Source: Mitosporidium daphniae (Eukaryota > Microsporidia). From it: a stretch of 64,000 nt of DNA. Position numbers and translations under genes: made by a program. The stretch covers positions 30,647-94,646 of the forward strand of contig NW_013546178.1 in the NCBI RefSeq assembly GCF_000760515.2. The letters run 5' to 3'. Below the pieces are notes generated by a model. That model saw nothing but the letters and a program-made list of their open reading frames with translations. It had not been told where the DNA came from and did not search any database. Positions within the stretch are counted from its first letter, which is position 1; each line of letters starts with the position of its first letter. Of the stretch, positions 20,432 to 32,100 are shown in pieces.

Positions 20432-22121
20432 TCATGCGTACATTCCAAAGCACACCAGCAGAAACCAAAAGGTGCCAAAGCAACAATCAGCAATAAGGAC
20501 GCCCCATGAGGAAAGGAAAGGATTTGACTGCAGGTTCGATACATGGAAGATATAGCACGTACATAAGAATAGCAGGATAATATTGGGTTTTGGTAAGATA
20601 TGAGTAAAAAAGATCTTGGGATACGGAAATAGCGATCGGAAATAGCCTGAGAACATGATGAGCTTACAAAGCATCCCAAAGATGGAGCCAAAAATGACCA
20701 CATCAAAGGGAGATTGCACGAAAAAGGAAAAGACAAAGGTAGCTGCAATCGAGCAGATCGAGCTCAAAATGTCGAAGCATTGTACTGACAGGCCGATATC
20801 TCTACTGGTCACTTTGAGGATGGAGACTGATATTTCTGTCTCAATTGGAATCAGAATGGCACTGAGTGCCAGCGAGAAAAGAGAGATTCCAAAAAGATGC
20901 GAAATCTGCCACAAAGCATCGAAAGATGAACTCTTATTCATGAGCAGGATAGCTAGTAGGTGGCTTTTAAAAAACGTGCCAAAAACAACCACCCCCAATG
21001 CCCAGTATGTTGCCAGCCTTACTCTTGATAATACTTCACGCGCCTCTTGTTTGGACAGCTCCGTTACGGAATTGGCACGCGAAAAAGCAGCCTGCTTAAT
21101 GGCTTCAGAAACGGGTGTGTGGATTAATCTTGAAGGTATGCTGCCGTATTGAGATGCGATCGAATAAGATCCTTGGAGCATAGCTACTTTCTCCTGCGTC
21201 AAGAAATGATTTTTTGCCGTCAAAAACGAGATGAATATGGATCCTACATTTGCCAATACGGTAGAAATAAAATTCCTTCTACACTGTTTTAGAGCGTTCA
21301 AACAAAGATTGTAAAAAGAGTGATGCCTAGCATCAGGTTCAATACGCTGCACAGCGACGTCGTTTATTTTGCCGTCAAAAGAGGACAAAGTCTTACTGGG
21401 GAAAAGCGCCAGTTTTGTAAATGAATGGTACTTGACCAACAGGAAAAAAGAAAAGGTCCCCAATAGCTTAGCGATTCCAAAAATGACTAAAGCTGCATTC
21501 GAGTTTCCAGGGGTATCAATAAAGGCAGAACCAACGAGCTGAAAGAAAGCTTGCAAAATCGTTGTAATAGACTCGCACACAACCACGTCATAAAGCCTTC
21601 CACTGGCCTTGGCATAAGACAAATCCAGCTCCATAACGACCTCGATTTGTGAGGCAAGGAAATACATTGCCAAGGCATAAAAAAGAGGCTTGTCAGATAT
21701 TGAACCCCCAGATAACGGACCCCATGGCTTTTCTCCAGTGATCCAACAAATAGTAATAAGCCAGAAGACCATCAAAGCAAACGCTGGGATTTTAAGAAGC
21801 CGCTTTAACGTCTGCCATAACTCGGGCGAGAGCCGTGCATTTCCCTTAAATTTGTGGTCATTTATTTGGCTGATAAGAACAGATCTGAACCCCTCCAAAC
21901 AAAGAGACATTCCGATCGTATATGGAAGGTCCAGCTTGAAAGCAACGATCCCAATGATTCCTGCAGATAGCTAAGCAGTTAGAATCACATGGCCATACTT
22001 GTCTGAATAAAAAAATATGGATAAAGAAGCTTAGCGATCTAACGATGATTTGTTGACCCACCAACAGCAAAACGTTACAAGGGGCAAATTTAACCAGATT
22101 GTCGTTGCGTTTAGAGCACAT
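20432..22121 (-). CDS. RFT1: RFT1-like lipid-linked oligosaccharide protein
   Basis: Two exons (21999-22121, 20432-21970) flank a 28-bp intron (21971-21998, with TTCTAAC before the AG) and encode 553 aa, close to the family's usual length. About 12-14 hydrophobic spans are visible. Family blocks are QQIIVRSLSFFIHIFLFRQ at the start, LEGFRSVL, and the central QGSYSIASQYGSIPSRLI, which parallels RFT1's 'QGVYGLVNNLGSLVVR'. RFT1 is an ER membrane protein needed for N-glycan precursor assembly, long described as the Man5 lipid-oligosaccharide flippase. The start is the ATG at 22119-22121, the only one upstream in frame. Confidence 0.85.
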
Positions 22122-22216
22122 GAAGCACAATATCAAAAATTTTAGAGCACATAAACATTAAAATTTGGGTTCAATTGAACCCAATTTATTACACAGCACC
22201 ATGCGGTTGTTTGTTA

Positions 22217-23506
22217 TCAAATGAAATAAGGGATCACTTGCACCAGCAAACAAATGGCAATGAATGGGGGAATGGTCCAAACTTCCGGTCTAATGGAGAA
22301 GCTCGTCCGACTCTCGTCCTTCAGATATGCATCCTCAGAAATCGGGGCCCAATTGTTAATACGACCACACATGGACCTCAAATCCGAATTTAACAAGGCC
22401 AAGGCATCCATGTGGTTTGCCCTTCTTTCGAAGATACCAGAGTTGGCCACTCTAAAGTACTCGCGATATGATTTCCATAAATTTGTCTTGGTTTCTTTTG
22501 GGATGGCATCAAAACAATCAAGATCCATTGTGGATATTATTCTGAACGGCATTAGCGGTTTTAGCTCTTCTTGGGCCACATCGCCGGACGAAACATGGGG
22601 TAGTTTTTTTGAAAATACCTCCTTGAAAATGCTGCTTGACTTTCCCTCCTTTAAATAGCGTTGCAATTGAGAGTCTTCTATAGCCATTGGCTCTCCAACG
22701 CCGCCCCACCTATTGGATATATCAAAGAAATTGGAGGGCAAATTTTTACACCTATCTGCCCCCGTAAATAGCTTAGAAAGACACTGGGTGGAGGCCACAG
22801 AAAGCTTCAAGCAATTACCAAAGTCCGATGGCATCAAAATACAGCAAGAGTCTGCGTTTTCCTNCCTTGGTAGCACTGAGGAGTACAAGAAATTTGTTCT
22901 CACCAAAGTGGTTGGGGAAACTGCCGCCCAATGTGCTAATAGTGCCGAGGGTCGCTGTTCGACCATTTTTTCCAATAAATAAGGAGTGAGGTGGTTTATC
23001 AGTTCCTTTGAAAGGGAGTTGATGCATTGGTCACTCAGCATCCCCATAAGACCGGCATCGATGATCTGGAAAAATTGAGGGATCGTCATGGACGAACAAT
23101 CGGTTATTCCGGCAAAGTTTAATGGAGGCACTTGCAATACATTGAGACGACTCAAGCAAGAACACTTGATACCCTCAGAGGGCACATACTTGTCTTCTGT
23201 ATCGGCCTTGTCGGCCTCAATTAATTGATGCGGTAAAATGGTCAAAAACGGATACGAGGCCAATCGATTTGTGAACAGGTAGCAACAGTATCCTTTCTCG
23301 CCAGGCTTTTTAGAGCCGCTGAAAGCCTGAAAATTTTTTGATCCCAAAAGGAATGAGCTGGCACAAGCGAACATTGAAGGCGAAGGGCCCTTCTCCGCAA
23401 CACTTGAGGAAGTCACATTTCCATTGGACACGTTGATGGAAAACACGGTGGTGCCAAAGAGGCTTAAAAGTAGAATACAAAGGTATATACAAGAACATCG
23501 CCCCAT
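22217..23506 (-). CDS. unrecognised secreted or GPI-anchored Cys-rich protein
   Basis: A single-exon frame of 429 aa that I do not recognise. The ATG at 23504-23506 gives a clear signal peptide (MGRCSCIYLCILLLSLFGTT); the frame runs 51 bp further 5' but only from a TTG. The mature part is hydrophilic with about 17 cysteines, including paired ones (GYCCYLF, KCSC, SCCILM), which suggests disulfides. The C terminus ends in a short hydrophobic stretch (IPPFIAICLLVQVIPYFI) with nothing after it, typical of a GPI-attachment signal. One base (22864) is ambiguous. The gene lies upstream of RFT1 on the same strand, with a 95-bp gap. Confidence 0.6.
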   Translation of the reverse strand: MGRCSCIYLCILLLSLFGTTVFSINVSNGNVTSSSVAEKGPSPSMFACASSFLLGSKNFQAFSGSKKPGEKGYCCYLFTNRLASYPFLTILPHQLIEADKADTEDKYVPSEGIKCSCLSRLNVLQVPPLNFAGITDCSSMTIPQFFQIIDAGLMGMLSDQCINSLSKELINHLTPYLLEKMVEQRPSALLAHWAAVSPTTLVRTNFLYSSVLPRXENADSCCILMPSDFGNCLKLSVASTQCLSKLFTGADRCKNLPSNFFDISNRWGGVGEPMAIEDSQLQRYLKEGKSSSIFKEVFSKKLPHVSSGDVAQEELKPLMPFRIISTMDLDCFDAIPKETKTNLWKSYREYFRVANSGIFERRANHMDALALLNSDLRSMCGRINNWAPISEDAYLKDESRTSFSIRPEVWTIPPFIAICLLVQVIPYFI

Positions 23507-23623
23507 GTTTAGCAATATCAGGCCAGTAAAGGCTGCCTTACAATAGCATGAGACCAAATAATTTTAATTGGTCGGCCAACATACAAATCCAATGGGATTG
23601 ATTGCCAAATTTTTAAATGAAAA

Positions 23624-24468
23624 ATGAAACAATTAATCCAGCTATTCTCCAATCCGCTTATTAAGGTGTGGATATTTTCCCCAGATCTTGCAGATATTTC
23701 TGAAAAGATAAGCGACTCAAGGTAAAAATCGCCATATCCTGTTTCCTAGCGACTCTGAAGCTCTATTCCATACTTTCGCATGGCCGGGTTCAATTCTTCT
23801 CTCAGAATATATTGCATCGTTTCCTAAAATATTTATAGGCGCCAGGATATTTGAGGTTTGGTTTATCATACATAAAAGGTAGCTAAGCGCGGGGATAGCC
23901 ATTCCCTCAATTGTGGCCCTGAAAATCGGGGCTACCCATGCCATCCTCCACGAACGGCCCTCCATTGCTTATGGGGAAATTACTGGCTCAATTATAAAAG
24001 CCAATCATATTTTGCGATCTCAAATTAGTACGCTTCAATTTAATTGGGCAGATGACAATGATCAAAATTTTGCGCCAAGTATGAGACCGCACCTTATCAT
24101 TAGTTGAGCAAATCGATTTTGTATTTTGCTCTGACTGCATCTTCCATAAAAAAGGTATCTCACTAGCTTTCATCAGTTGATATATGCAACATTATCAGAA
24201 TAATTGCTCGCATATTGTGGACAAATTCAGAGTGCAAAGCCATGCTCGCATATCATCATCGAAAGTATGTAGAATCGAAATTTTGAATGATAGTCTATAC
24301 TGCACCATAAGACCATGGCTTGTTTTTTGGTCTTTAACATGTAGACCTATAGACATACCTTTTGGATGGAAAGAGTCTCTGAAAAAGCATCACATGTCCA
24401 CCATGCCTTCCTTTGCTCACGAAGCCGACGAAGTCTTTTTATTTTTAATTGAAAAGGCTAATTCCTAA
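23624..24468 (+). CDS. METTL23-like seven-beta-strand methyltransferase
   Basis: Six exons are separated by five introns of 22-29 bp (23722-23749, 23856-23882, 24079-24103, 24155-24176, 24265-24293) and give 237 aa in one frame. Signatures: AWPGSILLSEYI before the cofactor region, LSAGIAIPSIVALKIGATHAI at the SAM-binding loop, QIDFVFCSDCIFHKK (the 'D-x-I-x-x-S-D' motif), and a METTL23-like end (WSLTCRPIDIP...STMPS). Human METTL23 is a histone H3 arginine methyltransferase; related enzymes modify lysines in elongation factors, so the substrate is open. No single open frame shows the protein. The glycine-rich loop reads ELSAG rather than the usual ELGAG. Confidence 0.75.
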
Positions 24469-24549
24469 ATATTCAAATCAGTAAATTTAAAACATGTGCG
24501 CATGTGGAGATTGATCGGCCAGTTTAATTTTACGCACATCCAAATTGTC

Positions 24550-25500
24550 ATGGAAAGCGACGAATACATGCTAAAATGCGGATTGGCTTCCATGTTAAAG
24601 GTACAAGCTGTGTGTAACATTGAGGGCGGTGTCATCATGGATGTTGTCAATGAAGAGCAGGCAAAGATTGCCGAGGCTGCAGGTGCCTGTGCCGTGATGG
24701 CACTGGAAAAGGTGCCGGCAGATATTAGAGCGTCCGGTTTGAAACAACTGCAATGCTAAGTTTAGGCGACATTGCCAGAATGGCAGATCCATCAATTATT
24801 GAAAAGATTCAAAGCGCAGTGTCCATTCCGGTCATGGCAAAGGTCAGAATTGGGCACTTTGTGGAGGCAATGATACTGGAGCATTTGAAGGTCGATTTCA
24901 TCGACGAATCTGAAGTGTTAACCCCGGCAGATCCATTCCTCCACATCGATAAGCGAGGTTTCAAAATCCCGTTCGTGTGCGGATGCAAAAGCTTAAGAGA
25001 AGCATTGAGAAGAATCAATGAAGGAGCTGCCATGATAAGGACAAAGGTTGCAAATTTATATGCTGACAACTTAGGGCGATGCCGGAACCGGAAATGTAGA
25101 GGAGGCCGTTAGACATGCAAGAATGTTAGCAATCGAGATTCAAGCGCTACGAAAGGCAATAGATGCCGACTTTTCAGGAAGAGAAAATGAGGCCTATAAA
25201 GCCTACTCGAACGAGTTTGGCGTTCACGAGGGCATAATCAGGGAAACCGTGAAACTTGGCCGCCTTCCCGTGGTAACATTTGCGGCCGGTGGGATTGCAA
25301 CGCCTGCAGATGCAGCAATGATGATGCACCTTGGCATGGACGGCGTGTTTGTCGGATCGGGCATTTTTAAAAGCTCCAATCCGGAGGCGCGAGCAAAGGC
25401 AATCGTGTCTGCCGTAGCCAATTACAAGTGTCCCTCTATTTTAAAGGAAGTTTCGATGGATTTGGGCAATTGCATGAAATCATCTAAAATGAATAATTAA
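24550..25500 (+). CDS. PDX1: pyridoxal 5'-phosphate synthase subunit PdxS (Pdx1/Snz)
   Basis: Four exons with introns of 24, 29 and 28 bp (24601-24624, 24737-24765, 25048-25075) encode 289 aa, the family's usual size. The enzyme makes vitamin B6 from ribose 5-phosphate, glyceraldehyde 3-phosphate and ammonia. Seen in order: [76 protein letters not shown], and [19 protein letters not shown]. The catalytic lysines are in MLKGGV-adjacent MAKVRIGH and IRTKG. Each intron removes a break in these highly conserved blocks, which makes the splice sites certain. No PdxT/Sno glutaminase partner is in this window. Confidence 0.95.
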
Positions 25501-25599
25501 AAATAAACGTTGCAAATAAAATACAACTTTGAGGCCGGATAATTCCGGAATTTTCTTGATCCCTCACGTCTCACACTTCACGCATGAAATATAAGCTAA

Positions 25600-26646
<1,047 letters not shown>

Positions 26647-26673
26647 TAAAATCGGTTAAATAAAAAAGTTTAT

Positions 26674-28707
26674 TTATTGGGCCTTTTTCCCTCTTCTTGT
26701 CCTGGATTTGGAGTCTTCAACCGTGTCCTTTTTAGACTTGGAGTCCTCGTCAGTTTTGCTTTTTTTGGGCTTGGAGTCCTCGTCAGTTTTGCTTTTTTTG
26801 GGCTTGGAATCCTCGTCAGTCTTGCTTTTTTTGGGCTTGGAGTCCTCGATTTTGCCTTTCTTTGGCGCCGGGGGTCCATCATCCTTTTGCTCTTTTTTTG
26901 ATTTGGGTGCACTAACTGGTTCTAATTCCATATTCTTCTTTTTGGAACTTTGGGAATCTTTTTTTTCGCTTTTGGAAGCTGGATTCACCTCATCGGCTCG
27001 CCCTTTTTTCTTAGATTCTAGCTTGGCCTCAACTTTCTTTGTCTTTTCGGAGGAATCTTCTTTTAATTCAGGCTTTTTTTCCTCCTTTACAACCTCTTTT
27101 TTGTCTTTAGCATCTCGCTTTTTAGATGCAGGCTCCTTATTTTGCACAGAAGGCTTTTCGGCTACTTTTAAAGCTTTCTTTTCCTTGGCCGATGATTTGG
27201 CGTCGACTTTGGGTTCCTTCTTGGGCTCGGCCTTGGGTTCCTTTATGGGCTCGGCCTTGGGTTCCTTTATGGGCTCGGCCTTGGGTTCCTTCTTGGTCTT
27301 GGTGGAATCCTTCTTGGACTTATCAGTGGAGCCTTGTTTTCGCTTCTTTGAGGAAGGCTCTGTTTCGATGTCCATGTCCATTGTTGTTGCAATAATGGGG
27401 TTCAACTTTTCCATAACCTTGTGCATGACCTCTTGGTTTGAGAGGGGAGTTGGTCCACCATCAAAAAACTCCAACCTTTGCTCAACCTGTTGGCGCAGAG
27501 CATCTCCAAAGGCAGCGTCAGGAGTATCTGAAAAAGAGTCCAAACGAGATGCAATGCTGCATTTGTTTGCCAGAAACCGAGAAATCCGGCCCTTATTTTT
27601 GGAAGCGGCTCTTCCAATAAACGTTGAATGGAATATCAGCCCATACTTTGGTGTCTTTCCGCGCGTCTTTAGCGCCCTAAAAAGAGCCTTTTCAGCACCA
27701 AGGATCTGAACCGTAGATGCCGGAAACTTTGCCAAATTTGTCAGGCTTCCGGCATGCGAAATCAGCCTGGCGCCGACAGAATCTCCTATCAACGCAGCAA
27801 GATTGGGCGCAACCACGTTCATTTTGTTGTGAAGATAGTTTCCCAAAGAGGCCCGATATTCTGCAAGATCAACAAGCTTGTTAGCAAAGTGGTTGATGTT
27901 GACCATGTCGGCCTCGGCAATCTCCATTCCCATGGATATTTTAGAGGCATCGACAATCATGTTCGCTAAATTGGTATCATTGACAATGGAGAGCAGCTTT
28001 TCAAACATCGAAGGGTCGCTTTGGATGTTCGAGCGCTGGCGAATGAGGAGGGCAAGCTTTGCATACTGCAAGTTGTCCTGGGCGATTTTGGAAAGCTCCG
28101 GAAAATGCCAAGAATACCACTCCTTGATGCGCATGGAAAACAAGTTGATATCTTTGTCCAGTTGATCGCACAGCGCAATTGCTTGGATTATCATGTTGTC
28201 CGACCTGTTCACGTTAAAGGCGACTTTTCCGCCAGAAAATGCATGTCCAAGACCGAGTTGGGAACGCTTCAAATCTTCTGAAACAATATACTGCGACAGC
28301 AATTTGTCCAAATGGCACCTGATGCCACGGACAAGCTCATGGACAAGATCGTCAGAAACACAATTAATCCCTAGAGTCTGCTTAATGCTGCCAGCAAGAG
28401 CCTTATCCGATACGCCGAGAAGAATTCCCGATTTTGAAGATGCGGATTTTTTTGACGCCTTGGGAAGAGCCAGCTCAAGGAAAGATTCCAGAGTCTCTGG
28501 AACCTCGCCTTCCGCCAAGCTGTTAATATTCTCCAGAGCATGAGCGGCACTTTTGAAGGGCAAAAACGATGTCAATGTGATTCGCTTACCGAATTTGCTG
28601 ATATCCAAAACCTCCTTTTGGATTTCTGGAAGATTTTTCCCGATATCCTCGACATTATGTGTTTCAAAGAGGGAATATCCTGATGAGGTTTCAAATAAGA
28701 CGTGCAT
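26674..28707 (-). CDS. NOP56: box C/D snoRNP core protein NOP56
   Basis: A single-exon gene of 677 aa. The N-terminal domain begins HVLFETSSGYSLFE. The central coiled-coil/Nop region has LGLGHAFSGGKVAFNVNRSD, DNMIIQAIALCDQLDKDINL, REWYSWHFPEL-like IKEWYSWHFPEL, and GARLISHAGSLTNLAKFPAS. These blocks fit NOP56 better than NOP58 or PRP31. It scaffolds box C/D snoRNPs that 2'-O-methylate rRNA in the nucleolus. Residues ~440-677 are a long Lys/Glu/Asp tail with repeats of KEPKAEPI and of DEDSKPKKSKT, the latter encoded by a 33-bp DNA repeat near 26735-26850. The start is ATG at 28705-28707. Confidence 0.95.
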   Translation of the reverse strand: MHVLFETSSGYSLFETHNVEDIGKNLPEIQKEVLDISKFGKRITLTSFLPFKSAAHALENINSLAEGEVPETLESFLELALPKASKKSASSKSGILLGVSDKALAGSIKQTLGINCVSDDLVHELVRGIRCHLDKLLSQYIVSEDLKRSQLGLGHAFSGGKVAFNVNRSDNMIIQAIALCDQLDKDINLFSMRIKEWYSWHFPELSKIAQDNLQYAKLALLIRQRSNIQSDPSMFEKLLSIVNDTNLANMIVDASKISMGMEIAEADMVNINHFANKLVDLAEYRASLGNYLHNKMNVVAPNLAALIGDSVGARLISHAGSLTNLAKFPASTVQILGAEKALFRALKTRGKTPKYGLIFHSTFIGRAASKNKGRISRFLANKCSIASRLDSFSDTPDAAFGDALRQQVEQRLEFFDGGPTPLSNQEVMHKVMEKLNPIIATTMDMDIETEPSSKKRKQGSTDKSKKDSTKTKKEPKAEPIKEPKAEPIKEPKAEPKKEPKVDAKSSAKEKKALKVAEKPSVQNKEPASKKRDAKDKKEVVKEEKKPELKEDSSEKTKKVEAKLESKKKGRADEVNPASKSEKKDSQSSKKKNMELEPVSAPKSKKEQKDDGPPAPKKGKIEDSKPKKSKTDEDSKPKKSKTDEDSKPKKSKTDEDSKSKKDTVEDSKSRTRRGKKAQ

Positions 28708-28829
28708 TTGAAATCGCAAAAAGTAATTCTCAACTTTTTAATTTTATATATTAAAAGAATTTAAAAGTTCAATACTTTATTGTGGAATTGATCCATTAAT
28801 TAATTAATTAATTGATCCGTCAAACTTGG

Positions 28830-29495
28830 ATGGCGAAAAAGTTTGGAGAAAACCAAAAGAAGCAGCAGGGCCGGGAAAATAAGCAAAAGGCCTTGGGTCT
28901 CAAACACAAACAAACACTAGATGAGAAAAACAGAAAGGAAGAGGAGTCCTGGAAACAAGGTGTCAAGGATACGTCCAAGCAAGAGGCAGAGAGATTGAAG
29001 ATGGAAGAAAAGAAGGCAAGAAAAAAAGAACGTGAAAGCCTACTTTTGGAAGAAGAGGTTTTGGAGCTACCAAACACAAGCTTTCGAACTGCTCCAGCAA
29101 AAAAAGCCATGGCATCGCCAGCACCAATCAGAAAGGATACTTCGCAAACGGAATCTGTGTACTCCGCATCCAGTGTCGATGATGCTCTGGAGCTACTGGC
29201 GACCATCAAATCTTCAAGGTCCAGCATTGCTTCTTCCGTGGAGCGACACCCAGAAAGGAGGATGAAAGCAGCGTTTGCAGCATTCGAAGAGAGGGAGCTC
29301 CCGATATTAAAAGCCGAATATCCATATTTCCGACTCTCTCAGCTTCAAGAAATGCTGAGGAAAAAATTTGCAAAGTCCGATGAAAATCCATTGAACCAAC
29401 CGCATGTATCATATGAGGCAACCCCTGATGAAGTAAGAAAACTGGCCTCGCAAATCCAGGAATCCAAGCTGGATTCGTTCAAGTCAAACCATTAA
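28830..29495 (+). CDS. CCDC124/Lso2-like ribosome-associated protein
   Basis: A single-exon gene of 221 aa. The Lys/Glu-rich coiled-coil N-terminal half (MAKKFGENQKKQQGRENK onward) and the C-terminal block ERRMKAAFAAFEERELPILK followed by RLSQLQEMLRKKF and NPLNQ match CCDC124. This family (Lso2 in yeast) binds the intersubunit space of idle 80S ribosomes and promotes recovery from starvation. Yeast Lso2 is much shorter, so this is the full CCDC124-type version. The start ATG at 28830 follows an A+T-rich palindromic tract (28785-28815). The stop overlaps AATAAA. Confidence 0.9.
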   Translation: MAKKFGENQKKQQGRENKQKALGLKHKQTLDEKNRKEEESWKQGVKDTSKQEAERLKMEEKKARKKERESLLLEEEVLELPNTSFRTAPAKKAMASPAPIRKDTSQTESVYSASSVDDALELLATIKSSRSSIASSVERHPERRMKAAFAAFEERELPILKAEYPYFRLSQLQEMLRKKFAKSDENPLNQPHVSYEATPDEVRKLASQIQESKLDSFKSNH

Positions 29496-29771
29496 TAAAC
29501 ACAGAGTTTTCTTGCATGCAAATGGCGTTTCACGATAATAAACTGTTTCAAGCTCGGCCGCAAATCGGCCCAAAACACCGTAACGCACCATGGTGGCCCG
29601 GAACAAGCAAACACCGAAATACAACGTAAATTTTTTACGCGATATGCGAACTATGCGAACTCGAACAAAATTTGTTCATTTGGCGCTGCCATTGGTCCAT
29701 TTGCTTCTCGATGACCTATCCCAAATCGGCATTTCTATTGCTTTGGCCAACGCATTTTATTAATTATCCAG

Positions 29772-32050
29772 ATGAGTCAGCAATCGCAATCTTCATCACT
29801 GTACAGGATAACTTTTGTTACTTTTAGATTCACTCGTTGCCAGGTTATACTTGAATATTTGAAAAGCCTTCCAGGTTGGAGGGAGGTGTATTACAACCCG
29901 CTACCGGAGGCTTTTAAGGAGCAGAAGCCTACAAAGACGCTTTGGGCCCTATTCAGACAGGGCGGAACCCTATGCTACATACTAAATCTGCTGATGAAAA
30001 ACGCAATCTCCTACATTGAGCCGTTGAATTTCGAACAGCAATCTCCGGATTTTGACTCAAAGTCATGTAAAATGAACGTCTTCAACTTTCTTCAAGCGTG
30101 TCAAGAAGATTTTTTTATTCCCTCCGACCAGCTTTTTTCAGTCTCAGAAATTTATAAAGACGATAGCACTGTTCTGCTGCGAACAATTAAACTGGTGGAG
30201 GGACTCCTAAGTAGGATCGAAGGCGCCACTTGGCTTGCCCCACACGATGCCTCGTCCGTGCAATTAACTTCTTTTGCTGACACCAAATCCAAAAGGCTAT
30301 CCTTTATGGTCGATAACGACAATGTATCGCCAACATTGGGTCCAGTTGTTAGCCCGGAAAGAGCGGAAACATCCAGAACCAGCAATGACAACATACATGC
30401 CGACCTACGAAAAAAAGCTGTTCGCGAGCTTCTTGAAACGGAACGAACTTATGTGAGTCAACTGGATGTGCTTCAGGTAAGACCATAACGCTTCCCTTTT
30501 TGCTAGGAATATTTGCAAGAGATCGAGTGCGATAGCGAAAAATCGATAACCCAGGAGGACATGGACATCATTTTCTGCAATCTGAATGAGCTTGTCGACT
30601 TCCAAAGATTCTTCCTTATCGACATGGAGGCCACATTGACAAAGCCTACAGACCAGCAGCGACTTGGGCAACTGTTCTTATCAACGGTTCCATTGCTAAC
30701 CGTTAAATTTTAGATTACGCACACGAAAACGTTTGCCTCCTACTACCAATATGTGGAGAATTTTGAACGGGCAATTGATGCCATAAAAAGGAATGTCGAC
30801 CAGCTAAAGGTATTTGTCAAATGTGGGGTGTCTTATTGATTTATTAGAAATACGAAAGCAAGATTTCGCATGGCCAGCTTCAATCGTTCCTAATAAAGCC
30901 GATCCAAAGGATATGCAGATATCATATTCTTTTGAAGGAAATCAAAAAACACTCGGACAAGTCGGCCTTGGAAACGATTAACATTATCAAGGCGTATGAT
31001 CTGATGAAAAAGATTGCCGATCAAGTTAATGAGGAAAAAAGAAAAGCAGAAAACATACAAGTCATGGAGGAGCTAAGAGGCAGCGTACAGAACTGGGGGG
31101 TACCAACTATTTCGCTAATCGCCTTAAATAGATGGGGTATTCCGTTGATAGCTTTAAGCCTCTCCAGCTTTATGGCACGCTTCCGGTAAAGTTTGACACA
31201 AGCACAGAGGAGAAGCAAATGCATGTGTTTGTGTTTGAAAAGGCGTTGTTGCTGGGAAAGTCTTCCAATAAGCAAGCGGGGGTGTTGAGTTCAAGCAACT
31301 TGTCCATCATCGAGTGCATTGAAAAGAACTTTGTCACAAATATTCAAAACGACTCAAAAGATGGTAAGTCCCATGTGATCCGGTGTAACTTTAGATAATC
31401 TCCAATTGAAAATATACTGGCATGCCGAGAAAATACGCTGGCTTTCTCTCTCTTTCATCAACGAGGAGGTTTTCAAAAAATGGTATCTTTCGTTGATCAG
31501 ATTGACGAGCCAGCATGATGAGCACCACAAAAGTGTCCAAAATACTTCTGCCGCCGTTGCCACGGCTGCGGATTTGAAACCCTCAAACAAACTAGCAAGG
31601 GAAACTATCAGCCAAGAAAAAGCCACACGTCGGAAATCCAAGTTAAAGAAACTTTTAGGATCTCCCAACATCAAAAGCTCATCCCAAATCATAACTGATG
31701 AGTATTCTCTGGAGGAGAGGGAAACTCCCTCTAGTCGCCTTCCTTCAATTGAATCAGTCATGAACCCTCCTCAACAGCGACTGGTCAAGATTATTACATC
31801 CACTTTCGCCAAGTTGGCTGTTCTGCCGTCAGATGACGACTTTGAGGTTTTGAAAGAGTTTCTTTCGTCAGCATTTTCCACCAGTTCCAAGCAATTTTCC
31901 ATCTTTTACAGAGACAGGCAAAAAGATGCCTTACTGCTCGAATCAGATGCGGATCTTGAGCTTGCCTGCAAAGACTGGTTTGAAAGCGACCGGCTTGAGG
32001 GTGCATTTCCGCTTATTTTGAAAAGCGACGATGAGGAGCCAAATCGATGA
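29772..32050 (+). CDS. CDC24: Cdc24-type RhoGEF (CH-DH-PH-PB1)
   Basis: Seven exons with introns of 27-38 bp (29801-29827, 30477-30506, 30687-30713, 30810-30847, 31100-31131, 31364-31394) encode 697 aa. Domains in order: a calponin-homology-like region (LFTRCQVILEYLKSLPGW, LWALFRQGGTLCYIL), DH (VRELLETERTYVSQLDVLQ to FLIKPIQRICRYHILLKEI), PH (KQMHVFVFEKALLLGK), and a C-terminal PB1 (residues ~605-690). This exact order defines Cdc24/Scd1, the exchange factor that activates Cdc42 for polarity. The first intron is 27 bp without a stop, so an unspliced reading would insert nine wrong residues. The 276-bp gap before the gene holds nothing I recognise. Confidence 0.92.
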
Positions 32051-32100
32051 CGATGGCCAAGCCGATGACGGCGAACCGAAGCAGTAAATAAAAGACATTT

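Noticed and set aside
26677-27709. Long plus-strand frames across the NOP56 tail
   Set aside because: They are antisense shadows of the Lys/Glu-rich repeat tail; the sense strand carries the conserved protein.
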